Shown here piece by piece: positions 55,823-64,000 of a stretch of 64,000 bases of DNA. Each line of letters opens with the position of its first letter. The stretch's first letter is position 1. The position numbers and the translations under genes are program-made. This DNA comes from Malikia granosa. Lineage in GTDB: Bacteria > Pseudomonadota > Gammaproteobacteria > Burkholderiales > Burkholderiaceae_C. The DNA lies in contig NZ_PVLQ01000030.1 in assembly GCF_002980595.1 (NCBI RefSeq), positions 23,078 through 87,077 of the forward strand. The letters run 5' to 3'. A model generated the notes under the pieces. That model was not told the origin of the DNA, made no database searches, and was given only the letters and a program-made list of their open reading frames with translations.

Positions 55823-58087
55823 TCAGCGCAGTGCGGCCAGCTGCTGCGCCAGCACGGCACGCAGGCGGGCGCTGTTGGCCAGCATGTCGTCGCGACCGTT
55901 GCGGTCGAAGTCGGTGACATCGGTGCGCAGGCCGTGGCGCACGCGCGGCTGGTCGCCATAGCCCTGGGTCAAGGCGTTGTCCTTGTCGCCGACCTTGGTC
56001 TGCAGGCCCCAGGCAAAGCGGTCACTGCCACGCAGGGTCACCGGACCCAGCTCCTGTGCCGCCTTCGGCCCCAGCGGCAGGCTGATGGAAAAGCCGACAA
56101 ACTGGCGCGACGCGGCCATCGGGGTACCGGCATCGCCCTGGGTATCGCGGTAGAACAGGTTGATCAGGGTATCGCCAAACCAGTGCTTCGAAGCCAGGTT
56201 GTAGCCCTTGTCCCCGCCCAGGAAGCGGCCAGCGGTCGCCTCCAGCTGCCAGGCGCCGGGCACCAGGCTCCAGCGCGCGCTGCCGAGCAGCGGGGTCTGG
56301 CGGGCAGCGGTCTGCTCATGCTCGAAGCGACCGGTGGTGGCGCTCAGGCGCCAGCGGCCGTCCTCGGTGGTCCAGAGCCCCTCGACCATGCCGCCGCGGT
56401 AGCTGCGGTCGATGTAGCCGGCGCTGGCCTGAGCCGCCACGCCATGCGGCAGGGCCTTCCAGTAGCTCAGCAGGCTGCTGTCGAAGCCCAATTCCTTGGG
56501 GCGGTAGCCGGCAAAAGGCTGGCCGTCCTTGAAGTCGTTCGAATGCAGCATGGGCGCCGACAGCACGCCCTGCCAGAACAGACCGGGCGCCAGGTTGACC
56601 TCGGTGCCCAGCTCCAGCGCCAGCGAATAATCGAACAGGCCCAGCTCGGTGCCAACCGCCGTGCGCAGGCCAGGGCCGATCTCGAACTGCGGCAGCCAGG
56701 CCGGGCCGCCGTCCTCGAAGGCCTGCTGCACGGATTCGGGGCTGGCGGACTCGCGGCGGGACTGCAGGCGCGCCTGCAGCTCGGCCGGCCATTCGCCATT
56801 GCGGCTCAGCCAGAGGGCGCGGCCCGGCTGGCCATCGGCACCGGCCATGCCAGCACAACGGGTCCAGCCCTGCAGCCAGCCGTCCAGGCAGGCCGCGTTG
56901 GTATAGGCGTGCAGCACCGGCTCGCGCTGGTAGGTCAGGGTCAGCAACAGCTCGTCGGTAGCCTTGGCACCGACCGGCTTGAGCCAGGCTGCCAGCGCAG
57001 CGCCCAGGGCATCGAGCTGGCTCTGGCGCCAGCGGCGCGGCTCGGCCTGCACCTGCCACAGGGCGGGCTGGCCAGCCTGGGCCGGGCTGTGGCGCACGCT
57101 GACCTGGGCAAAGCCACTGGCCTGCAAGGCCTGGGCCAGGCCTTCGGCGGTAAGCGGGGCCGCGGCCACATCCATCGCAACAGGTGCGGCAGGCGCTGCC
57201 GCAGCAACTGGGGCAGCGTATGCAGCCGGCGGCGCCGAGGACCAGGGCGAAGCCGATGCATCAGCGCCGGCATAGGACTGGGTCGCCACCGGCGCCCGGC
57301 GCGGCATGAAGGGCTCGGGCGTCTGGCCCATGACCCAGTTCAGCGCGGCATTCATCTGCCAAGTCTGCTGGCCGGTGGAATCGGTCAGCTTGCGGCTGGC
57401 ACCGACGCGCAGCGCCAGGTCGCGGCCCAGCGGACGCAGGTAGTTCAGTCCCAGGCGGGACTCACGGCTGTCATGCTCCAGGGCAGCGGACCAATGGTCG
57501 TCCAGGCGCAGCGCCACGCTGCCAAAGACACCGTCGAGCAAGGCGCTGGCCGACTTGGGCCGGCCATAGCCCAGGCTCAAGTCCAGCGGGCCCCAGGTCG
57601 AAGTCGCCACGCCGTAGTAGGAGCGGTAACTGGTCGCCGCACCGCCGTAGTCGGTAAAGCCCAGCGCGAGCCGGGTGTCCAGCGGCAGCTCGATCGGCAA
57701 CTGGTACTTGGCGCTGACCGACAGGTCGCGCTGGCTGGAAGCACAGGTACGCACATACATATTGCATTCCAGATCACCGTCGTAGGCTAAGCGGCCCACC
57801 AGTTCCAGGCCCGGCAGCAGGCCAAAGCCCGCGTTCACGCTGCCAAAGCTGCCCTGGGGCTTCTTGCGGGTACGCTCCGGGTTGCTATTGGTCAGCGACA
57901 AGCCCGCGCCGCCCCAGGGCAGCACGTCGGCGGTCGGCGAGTTGATGGCCGCGGTATAACCAGTAGGCGCCAGCTGGGCCGTCGGCCAGGGCTCCTCGGC
58001 CTGCGCCAGCAAGGGACTGCAGGCCAGCCAAGCGGCATAGGATACCGAACCCCATTTGATGTGATTAAAACAAGACTTTTTTATCAT
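55823..58087 (-). CDS. yjbH: YjbH-domain exopolysaccharide-associated protein
   Basis: From ATG 58087 the protein has 754 residues with a Sec signal (ending near LLAQAEEP). The mature part opens TGYTAAINSPTADVLPWGGAGLSLTN, typical of YjbH, and the rest consists of repeated beta-hairpin-like strands, e.g. NAGFGLLPGLELVGRLAYDGD. A Pro/Ala-rich stretch (about 280-310) splits the protein. YjbH proteins of the YjbEFGH group are linked to exopolysaccharide production and predicted to sit in the outer membrane. Partners YjbE, YjbF and YjbG are not adjacent here; instead it faces the Wza operon divergently. Confidence 0.83.
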   Translation of the reverse strand: MIKKSCFNHIKWGSVSYAAWLACSPLLAQAEEPWPTAQLAPTGYTAAINSPTADVLPWGGAGLSLTNSNPERTRKKPQGSFGSVNAGFGLLPGLELVGRLAYDGDLECNMYVRTCASSQRDLSVSAKYQLPIELPLDTRLALGFTDYGGAATSYRSYYGVATSTWGPLDLSLGYGRPKSASALLDGVFGSVALRLDDHWSAALEHDSRESRLGLNYLRPLGRDLALRVGASRKLTDSTGQQTWQMNAALNWVMGQTPEPFMPRRAPVATQSYAGADASASPWSSAPPAAYAAPVAAAAPAAPVAMDVAAAPLTAEGLAQALQASGFAQVSVRHSPAQAGQPALWQVQAEPRRWRQSQLDALGAALAAWLKPVGAKATDELLLTLTYQREPVLHAYTNAACLDGWLQGWTRCAGMAGADGQPGRALWLSRNGEWPAELQARLQSRRESASPESVQQAFEDGGPAWLPQFEIGPGLRTAVGTELGLFDYSLALELGTEVNLAPGLFWQGVLSAPMLHSNDFKDGQPFAGYRPKELGFDSSLLSYWKALPHGVAAQASAGYIDRSYRGGMVEGLWTTEDGRWRLSATTGRFEHEQTAARQTPLLGSARWSLVPGAWQLEATAGRFLGGDKGYNLASKHWFGDTLINLFYRDTQGDAGTPMAASRQFVGFSISLPLGPKAAQELGPVTLRGSDRFAWGLQTKVGDKDNALTQGYGDQPRVRHGLRTDVTDFDRNGRDDMLANSARLRAVLAQQLAALR

Positions 58088-58337
58088 AAATGGCACTCAA
58101 AAGATTTTTGACAGCAGCGCAAAGTTTGGTTTCTTGGTTCTTGCATCCAATATGAATGTCATTTTTTCTACATTGAAACCCGTTAGAATCGTCAACGATG
58201 TGTCGCCGGGCTTGTCCCCTGCAGACACTGCGGTAGCCATGGTATCGCCACTTTCATGCCATACCTTTTCAAGCGACGCCGCCTACTCCTATCCCGCCCA
58301 TCACGCCATGCCTGATCGCACCATTACCGCACCGCCC
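58088..58337. promoter_or_regulatory. Divergent leader region of yjbH and wza, with an RfaH ops-like core
   Basis: This 250-base AT-rich gap holds a perfect TTGACA (58108-58113) lacking a clear -10, a TAGAAT (58184-58189), and GCGGTAGC at 58230-58237, the eight-base core of the RfaH pause element. No gene fits. The same 8-mer also occurs by chance in coding DNA of this window, so the ops match is only suggestive. Confidence 0.45.
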
Positions 58338-59549
58338 ATGACTCCATCGCAAGCCCGCCATCCGGCCAGTACCCGCGCCCTGCTCGCCGGCCTGGCGCTC
58401 AGCCTGGGCGGCTGCGCCATGGCGCCTGGCATGTATGTGGGCACGCAAGGGCTCAGCGACGCCCCCAAGCGCACCACGCTGTTCAGCGCGATGAAGCGCC
58501 CGGTGGAGCCGGTCACCGTGGCCGGCCCGGCCGATGCCCCGCCGCCCGGCGCCATCACCCCGATCACGCCGGCGCTGATCCAGCAGCAGCGCGCCACCCG
58601 GCGCGACGAGGTGCCAGCCGAAGTCCAGGCCCTGTTCGCCGCACCCAAGACCTACACCATCGGTGCCGGCGACGTGCTCAACATCGTGGTCTGGGACCAT
58701 CCGGAACTGGCCATCACCCCGGCCGGCGGCACCACCGCTGTAGCTCAAGGCGGCGACTCCACCACCCAGTCGGTGGTCGGCAACGGCTACAACGTCAGCC
58801 CGCAAGGCCTGATCCAGTTTCCCTATGTCGGCACCGTCAAGCTGGCGGGCCTGAACGAGTACGAGGCACGCGACCTGCTCACCGAGCGGCTGGCCAAGTA
58901 CATCAAGAATCCGCAAGTCACGGTGCGCATCCAGTCCTACCGCAGCGGCCGGGTGTACCTGGACGGCGAAGTGCGCAGCCCGGGGCTGCAGGCGCTCAAC
59001 GACATCCCGATGACCCTGCCCGAGGCCATCGGCCGCGCGGGCGGCTTCACGGCGACGGCCGACCGGGCCTCGATCGCGCTGTCGCGCAACGGCCAGACCA
59101 CGCTGATCAACCTGGCGCAGCTGACCGAACGCGGCATCAACCCGAGCCGCATCCTGCTCGCACATGGCGACATGGTGCGGGTGCTGGGACGGGAAGAAGC
59201 CAAGGTGTTCGTGCTGGGCGAGGTGCTGCGCCCGAACAGCCAGCCGCTGCGCAACGGCCGCCTGACGCTCAACGAGGCGCTGTCCGATTCCGGCGGCATC
59301 AACCCGGTCAGCGCCGACCCACGCCAGATCTTCGTGGTGCGGACGCAGAACCCGGAACAGCCCGAAATCTTCCACCTCGACGCCAAGTCGCCGGTCGCAT
59401 ATGCGCTGGCCGAAGGCTTCGAACTCAAGGCGCGTGACGTGGTCTATGTGGACCCGGTGCCGCTGGTGCGCTGGAACCGCGTCATCAGCCTGATCCTGCC
59501 GAGCGCGCAGGCCGTCAACACCACACGCGATGCCACCGCGGCCAAGTAA
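58338..59549 (+). CDS. wza: Polysaccharide export outer-membrane lipoprotein Wza
   Basis: Read from ATG 58338 the protein has 403 residues with a lipoprotein signal (RALLAGLALSLGGC, lipobox LGGC). It carries the poly-export domain: YTIGAGDVLNIVVWDHPEL near 110, then the soluble ligand-binding repeats with VYLDGEVRSPGLQAL and KVFVLGEVLRPNSQPL. Wza octamers form the outer-membrane channel for capsule or exopolysaccharide. ATG 58308 is an alternative start. wzb and wzc follow, so it belongs to a Wzy-dependent system. Confidence 0.91.
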   Translation: MTPSQARHPASTRALLAGLALSLGGCAMAPGMYVGTQGLSDAPKRTTLFSAMKRPVEPVTVAGPADAPPPGAITPITPALIQQQRATRRDEVPAEVQALFAAPKTYTIGAGDVLNIVVWDHPELAITPAGGTTAVAQGGDSTTQSVVGNGYNVSPQGLIQFPYVGTVKLAGLNEYEARDLLTERLAKYIKNPQVTVRIQSYRSGRVYLDGEVRSPGLQALNDIPMTLPEAIGRAGGFTATADRASIALSRNGQTTLINLAQLTERGINPSRILLAHGDMVRVLGREEAKVFVLGEVLRPNSQPLRNGRLTLNEALSDSGGINPVSADPRQIFVVRTQNPEQPEIFHLDAKSPVAYALAEGFELKARDVVYVDPVPLVRWNRVISLILPSAQAVNTTRDATAAK

Positions 59550-59552
59550 GCC

Positions 59553-59990
59553 ATGAAACATGTGCTCACGCTCTGCATAGGCAATATCTGCCGCAGCCCA
59601 CTGGCCGAAGTGCTGCTGGCGCGCGAACTGCCACAGCACCAGGTCTGGTCGGCCGGGCTGGCGGCGGTGGTCGGCGCCGGTGCAGACCCGCTGTCGCAAC
59701 AAATCGCCGCCGAACAGGCACTGGACCTGTCGGCACATAGGGCACAACAGGTCACGGCACCGATGTGCCAGCTGGCCGACGTGATCCTGGTGATGGAACA
59801 AAGCCACAAGGCCTGGCTGGAACAGCAATACCCGCTGGTGCGCGGCAAGGTGTTCCGGCTCGGGCAGTTCGGCGGATTTGAGATCGCCGACCCGTACCGC
59901 CAGCCGCGCGAGGCCTTCGACGCGGCCTTTGCCGCCATCCGCCAGGGCGTGGCCGACTGGGCCCCGCGCATCCGCCAGCTCAGCGCCTGA
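59553..59990 (+). CDS. wzb: Low-molecular-weight protein-tyrosine phosphatase Wzb
   Basis: The 145-residue enzyme has the catalytic loop LCIGNICRSPLAE (C8, R14) and the general-acid aspartate in ADPYRQP. It dephosphorylates the tyrosine-rich tail of Wzc, which the cycle of polymer export requires. It begins three bases after wza and is followed 19 bases later by wzc. Length and motifs match the family. Confidence 0.94.
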   Translation: MKHVLTLCIGNICRSPLAEVLLARELPQHQVWSAGLAAVVGAGADPLSQQIAAEQALDLSAHRAQQVTAPMCQLADVILVMEQSHKAWLEQQYPLVRGKVFRLGQFGGFEIADPYRQPREAFDAAFAAIRQGVADWAPRIRQLSA

Positions 59991-60009
59991 ACCCCACTAA
60001 TTCCCCGCC

Positions 60010-62283
60010 ATGAACTTCCCCCCGCTCAACAACACCCCCGCCACCCTGCCCCCGGTCGCAACGCAACAACAAGAAGAAGACGACGGCATCAGCTTGCTTG
60101 ACCTGCTCGACGTGGTGATCGAGCAACGCTGGGCCGTAGGCGCGGTCACGGCGGCCGCAATCGCCATCGGTGGCGGCTATGCCCTGACTGCGACTCCGAT
60201 CTATGAAGCCAACACCCTGATCCAAGTCGAGGATACCAAGGGCAGTTCATTAGGCGGAATGATCGGCGACGCCGGCAGCCTGTTCGATATCAAGTCACCG
60301 GCATCGGCCGAAATAGAAATCCTGCGCTCGCGGCTGGTAGTAGGGCAGGCTGTCAACAACCTGCAGCTCGACCTCAGCATAACCCCCAAGTACCTGCCTG
60401 TACTGGGTCAATGGCTGGCACGGCGCGCGACCGAACCATCGAGCCCGGGCTTCCTGGGCATGGGCGGCTATGTGTCGGGCAATGAATCGCTGCAAGTAGC
60501 CAAGTTCGAGGTGCCGAAGGCGCTGGAAGGACAGCGCTTCAGCGTCAAGCTGACGGCCACGGGCTATGCGCTGCACAGCGCTGACGGCCAGGCGCTGGGA
60601 CAGGCAGCGTTCGGCGCACCGCTGGGCTTTTCGCTGATGGGCCAGACTGGCGAGCTACTGGTGGCAAGCGCAGTAGGCCAGCCAGGGGCTGAGTTCCATG
60701 TCAGCAAGCGCTCGCATCTGGCGGTGACGCAGAGCCTGCAAAGTTCGCTCAAAGTCGCTGAACAAACGAAAGGGTCGGGCGTGCTGCGCGGCAGCCTGGA
60801 AGGCGCCGACCCGGAACAAATCAGTCGAATACTGAACGAAGTCGGCCAGCTGTATGTACGGCAAAACGTCGAGCGCAAGGCGGCCGAAGCCGAAAAATCG
60901 ATCACCTTCCTCAACAGCCAACTGCCCGAGCTGCGCAAGCAGCTGGAGGCGTCGGAAGGCAAGTTCAACCAGTTCCGCAGCCAGCAAGGCACGTTCAACC
61001 TCGACAGCGAGGCTCAAGCCATGCTCACGCAAGGCGTGGGCTTGAAGGTAAAGCTGCTGGAAGCGCAGCAGAAGCGCAAGGAACTCGAAACCCGCTTCAC
61101 GGCGCAGCACCCAAGCATCCAGGCATTGGACAACCAGATACAAGCCTTGCAAAGGGAAATCGGCGGGCTGGATGGCAAGGCCAAGTCCTTCCCGGCGACG
61201 CAGCAGGACCTGCTGCGACTGACACGAGACGTCAAGGTCAATGGCGAGCTCTACACCAACCTGCTGAACAGCTTCCAGCAGCTGCAACTGGTCAAGGAAG
61301 GTAAGGTCGGCAATGTGCGCATCGTCGACACCGCAGTGGTGCCCGAGCGGCCGATCAAGCCGCAACGCGGGCTGGTGCTGGCGCTGTCGGGCGTGCTGGG
61401 CCTGCTGGCAGGCCTGGGACTGGCCTTCATGCGCAACAGCCTGAAACCAGGCATCCGCAGCGCGGACGAACTGGAACAGGCGCTGGGCCTGCATGTGTTT
61501 GCCACGGTACCAAAGTCGGCGGTGCAACAGCAACTGGCGGTGCAGATCGTGGCCAAGAAGCCCGGCATCCACCTGCTGGCGGCAGTCAAGCCCGAGGAAG
61601 CCGCGATCGAAAGCCTGCGCAGCCTGCGCACCGCGCTACAGTTCGCGATGCTGGACGCGCGCAACAATATCGTGCTGATCACGGGGCCGACGCCTGGCAT
61701 CGGCAAGTCCTTCACCAGCGCCAACTTTGCGGCGGTGCTGGCGACGGCGGGCAAGCGGGTGCTGCTGATCGACGGCGACATGCGCAAGGGCCATATCCAC
61801 CAGTTCTTCGGCATGGAACGCGGAATGGGCCTGAGCGAAGTGATCGCCGGCAGCCAGACCCTGGCGCAGGTGCTACATCGTCAACTGTTGCCCGGACTAG
61901 ATTTTGTCAGCACCGGCACCACGCCGCCAAACCCGGCCGAACTGCTAATGGCACCGACAACGCAGCAGTTTCTGCAAGGCGCCAGCCAGCAGTACGACAT
62001 CGTGATCATCGACACACCGCCGGTGCTGGCGGTGGCTGACACCGCAGTGCTGGCGCCGCAGGCCGGCACGGTGTTCCTGGTCGCGCGGTCAGAAATCACC
62101 GCCCTGGGCGAGGTGCAGGAATCGCTCAAGCGACTGACCCAGGCTGGAGTTGCAGTCAAGGGGGCGATCTTCAACGGACTGGACCTCAGCAAGCGGCGCT
62201 ACGGACATGGCTATGGCTATGGCTACAAGCGCTACGGCTACCGCTACCAAGCCTACCAGTACAACCAGACCGAGGGAGCTTAA
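60010..62283 (+). CDS. wzc: Polysaccharide co-polymerase and tyrosine autokinase Wzc
   Basis: The 757-residue protein starts with a Wzz-type domain: one helix near residues 42-60 (VGAVTAAAIAIGGGYALTA), a large periplasmic coiled-coil part, and a second helix (LVLALSGVLGLLAGLGLAF). The cytoplasmic kinase has Walker A GPTPGIGKSF, Walker A' LLIDGDMRKG and Walker B IVIIDTPP. It ends in a tyrosine-rich tail (RRYGHGYGYGYKRYGYRYQ) that is the autophosphorylation site. Wzc controls chain length and gating of Wza. A break of composition starts right after its stop. Confidence 0.94.
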   Translation: MNFPPLNNTPATLPPVATQQQEEDDGISLLDLLDVVIEQRWAVGAVTAAAIAIGGGYALTATPIYEANTLIQVEDTKGSSLGGMIGDAGSLFDIKSPASAEIEILRSRLVVGQAVNNLQLDLSITPKYLPVLGQWLARRATEPSSPGFLGMGGYVSGNESLQVAKFEVPKALEGQRFSVKLTATGYALHSADGQALGQAAFGAPLGFSLMGQTGELLVASAVGQPGAEFHVSKRSHLAVTQSLQSSLKVAEQTKGSGVLRGSLEGADPEQISRILNEVGQLYVRQNVERKAAEAEKSITFLNSQLPELRKQLEASEGKFNQFRSQQGTFNLDSEAQAMLTQGVGLKVKLLEAQQKRKELETRFTAQHPSIQALDNQIQALQREIGGLDGKAKSFPATQQDLLRLTRDVKVNGELYTNLLNSFQQLQLVKEGKVGNVRIVDTAVVPERPIKPQRGLVLALSGVLGLLAGLGLAFMRNSLKPGIRSADELEQALGLHVFATVPKSAVQQQLAVQIVAKKPGIHLLAAVKPEEAAIESLRSLRTALQFAMLDARNNIVLITGPTPGIGKSFTSANFAAVLATAGKRVLLIDGDMRKGHIHQFFGMERGMGLSEVIAGSQTLAQVLHRQLLPGLDFVSTGTTPPNPAELLMAPTTQQFLQGASQQYDIVIIDTPPVLAVADTAVLAPQAGTVFLVARSEITALGEVQESLKRLTQAGVAVKGAIFNGLDLSKRRYGHGYGYGYKRYGYRYQAYQYNQTEGA

Positions 62284-62285
62284 TC

Positions 62286-63410
62286 ATGACACTGGCACAG
62301 GCCCTCACCGGAATTTTCAACTCTCCAACTCTTGACGCAGCAATCTGGGGACTTGTGACAAGCTGGGGAGCATGCCTGATGCTTGTGCTAACCAAACGCT
62401 GGCATGGTGCCTTGTCGATGGATTTCACTGACGGCATCCAAAAGTTTCATTCATCACCGACACCTCGTGTTGGAGGGTTGCCCATTGTGTTGGGAGTACT
62501 GGTAGCTTGGTGGCAAGCACCAACAGAATGGAAAGAACCATTGTTTGTACTGTTTGTTGCGGGAATGCCAGCGTTTACCTTTGGTCTGGCAGAAGATATC
62601 ACTAAACGTGTCGGAGTCAGTCAACGATTATTGGCGACTATGGCCTCAGGTCTGCTGGCATGGTGGCTTAGCGATTATTCACTCAGCAGGGTCGATGTTT
62701 TGGGAGTCGACTGGCTACTAAACTTCACAACAATATCAGTAATTTTTACAGCATTTGCTATTGGAGGAGTAGCAAATAGCATCAATATTATTGACGGCTT
62801 TAATGGACTGGCTAGCACAAGTTCATTTCTAGCATTTATTGGTTTTGGCATGATAGCATATCAAGTTAACGACGCTATGTTAGCGGGTATGTCATTGATC
62901 CTCGCCTCATGTGTATGGGGCTTCTTTTGGATCAACTGGCCTTTAGGAAAAATATTCCTTGGAGATGGAGGCTCATATTTCATTGGATTCTCCCTAGCCT
63001 GGATAGCAGTATTACTGATTGAAAGAAACTCTACAGTCTCCCCCTTCGCTGCTCTCATCATCTGCGTTCACCCTGTCACAGAAGTAATATTCAGCATTTA
63101 TCGACGTCGGGTCAAACAGGCACACCCCGGGCATCCTGATCGACTACACTTTCATAGCCTTGTCAAAAGAAGGTATATCGCACGTTGGTTTAGCCACTTA
63201 TCAATGCAATCAAAGAATTCAATCACAGGATTACTTGTAGGAGGAATGACAATAACCGCCGTAATAGTCGCCAATATAGTCTACGAATCAACTTTAATGT
63301 CAGCAATTTGCTTTATCGGACTTGGAGTTGGCTACATTCTGCTCTACTTACGGATGATACGTCACCGATGGATTATCACTAAAAAAACTAATTGGCACAC
63401 AGATAAATGA
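62286..63410 (+). CDS. MraY/WecA-family undecaprenyl-phosphate sugar-1-phosphate transferase
   Basis: The 374-residue inner-membrane protein has about ten helices and the WecA/MraY catalytic segments: FGLAEDITKRVG, ANSINIIDGFNGLAS (the metal-binding Asp motif), GDGGSYFIGF and HPGHPDRLHFHSLV. It would transfer a sugar-1-phosphate from a UDP-sugar to undecaprenyl phosphate, starting the polysaccharide unit. The gene is strikingly AT-rich: one 60-base line (62701-62760) has only 22 G or C. That and its third-position use differ from all neighbours, so it was probably acquired from another source. A GGGAG site lies before the ATG. Confidence 0.88.
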   Translation: MTLAQALTGIFNSPTLDAAIWGLVTSWGACLMLVLTKRWHGALSMDFTDGIQKFHSSPTPRVGGLPIVLGVLVAWWQAPTEWKEPLFVLFVAGMPAFTFGLAEDITKRVGVSQRLLATMASGLLAWWLSDYSLSRVDVLGVDWLLNFTTISVIFTAFAIGGVANSINIIDGFNGLASTSSFLAFIGFGMIAYQVNDAMLAGMSLILASCVWGFFWINWPLGKIFLGDGGSYFIGFSLAWIAVLLIERNSTVSPFAALIICVHPVTEVIFSIYRRRVKQAHPGHPDRLHFHSLVKRRYIARWFSHLSMQSKNSITGLLVGGMTITAVIVANIVYESTLMSAICFIGLGVGYILLYLRMIRHRWIITKKTNWHTDK

Positions 63411-63607
63411 CAATCAAATTGCCAAATAAATTCAAAATTATCTTACGTAACAGTAAATAAATCCAATATATAAAACTTGTAAATATACAAACCAAAATAA
63501 ATTCGCAAAGACGATGAACTCAATTGCAAATACCTTACAAAGCAAGGCAGCCGCAAATCCATGTCATAGTCTCACCAAAAATTTAAAGTAAATTCTAGAG
63601 AAGTAAT
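63411..63607. other. AT-rich intergenic region before ugd
   Basis: This 197-base stretch continues the AT-rich composition of the transferase gene. I see no gene or strong hairpin. AGAGAAG at about 63597-63603 is the likely ribosome binding site for the next gene. Confidence 0.5.
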
Positions 63608-64000
63608 ATGAAGATCGCCATCGCCGGTACCGGCTACGTCGGCCTCTCGAATGCCGTGCTGCTGGCCCAGCAGAACGAAGTCGTCGCGCTCGACATCATC
63701 CCCTCCAAGGTCGAGCAACTCAATGCCCGCCAGTCGCCGATCGAGGACGCCGACATCGAGCAGTACCTGGCCAGCAAGCCGCTCAACCTGCGCGCCACGT
63801 TAAATAAGCGCGAGGCCTACGCGGGCGCCGACTTCGTCATCATCGCCACCCCGACCGACTACGATCCGGCGACCAACTACTTCAACACCGGCTCGGTCGA
63901 GGCCGTGATCCGCGACGTGATCGCGATCAACCCGGACGCGGTGATGGTGATCAAGTCGACCATCCCGGTCGGCTTCACGCAGAAGGCGCGCGCCCAGTTC
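63608..64000 (+). CDS. ugd: UDP-glucose 6-dehydrogenase (3' truncated by window edge)
   Basis: The first 131 codons are present: the NAD motif [19 protein letters not shown], then [15 protein letters not shown] and [19 protein letters not shown], which is the Ugd wording. It converts UDP-glucose, made by GalU, into UDP-glucuronate for the polysaccharide. Composition returns to GC-rich here. The rest lies beyond the window. Confidence 0.94.
   Translation, partial: MKIAIAGTGYVGLSNAVLLAQQNEVVALDIIPSKVEQLNARQSPIEDADIEQYLASKPLNLRATLNKREAYAGADFVIIATPTDYDPATNYFNTGSVEAVIRDVIAINPDAVMVIKSTIPVGFTQKARAQF

Noticed and set aside
58173..58189. TTGAAA and TAGAAT as a wza promoter
   Set aside because: They are separated by only five bases, too close to act as a -35/-10 pair.

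Overview
The window is one continuous stretch of GC-rich, densely coding chromosome from a Gram-negative bacterium. The gene order holC-pepA next to lptF-lptG-cbiX-cysB, an E. coli-like frmRAB operon and many Comamonadaceae-like accessory genes suggest a betaproteobacterium of the order Burkholderiales. Genus cannot be fixed from this sequence. I see no rRNA, tRNA, CRISPR array, insertion sequence or phage. The only strong compositional break is the AT-rich stretch at about 62300-63600.

Layout. (1) 1-5238: a + strand catabolic operon with an oxygenase reductase, enoyl-CoA hydratase, 3-hydroxyacyl-CoA dehydrogenase, an SDR-like protein lacking the usual catalytic pair, and a hotdog dehydratase. 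It looks like side-chain or ring oxidation followed by beta-oxidation of an unidentified CoA thioester. (2) 5306-9504: an MFS exporter and, divergently, the formaldehyde detoxification operon frmRAB with its operator. (3) 9593-12899: cytochrome b561-like, cytochrome c' and a lipoprotein form of CpdB. (4) 13119-19943: AraC regulator, AhpD-like protein, ACAD-fold flavoprotein, rubredoxin-rubredoxin reductase fusion and a Tat-type ABC importer; a coherent uptake-and-oxidation cluster of unknown substrate. (5) 19945-32044: a ten-gene - strand operon divergent from an ArsR regulator. It encodes an RND adaptor and pump, a DUF2892 membrane protein, a TolC-type channel, a sulfide:quinone oxidoreductase with all three redox cysteines, an OsmC thiol protein, a methyltransferase, and a second export system (HlyD, FtsX-type permease, ATPase). 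I read this as a reactive-sulfur oxidation and export system, and it is the best candidate here for an undescribed unit.

(6) 32047-38438: penicillin-binding protein 1A, an SDR, YebC, an Hsp70-like protein and an unrecognised protein. (7) 38435-45896: a BenE transporter and a partial type VI secretion cluster (tssA, tssB, tssC, two hcp genes, a short FHA protein, a PP2C phosphatase) without membrane-complex, baseplate, ClpV or VgrG genes. (8) 45971-52480: galU, holC, pepA, lptF, lptG, cbiX and cysB. (9) 52499-64000: an exopolysaccharide locus with an RfaH/NusG paralogue, two related lipoproteins with duplicated leaders, YjbH, Wza, Wzb, Wzc, an AT-rich WecA/MraY-type initiating transferase, and the start of UDP-glucose dehydrogenase. 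GalU supplies UDP-glucose, Ugd oxidises it, the transferase starts the lipid-linked chain, and Wzc, Wzb and Wza control and export the polymer. The RfaH-like protein is a plausible antiterminator for this long operon.

All assignments were made by reading translated sequence and motifs by eye, with no database search. Starts were chosen from ribosome binding sites, overlaps and family start patterns. Operator and promoter calls are pattern-based predictions.
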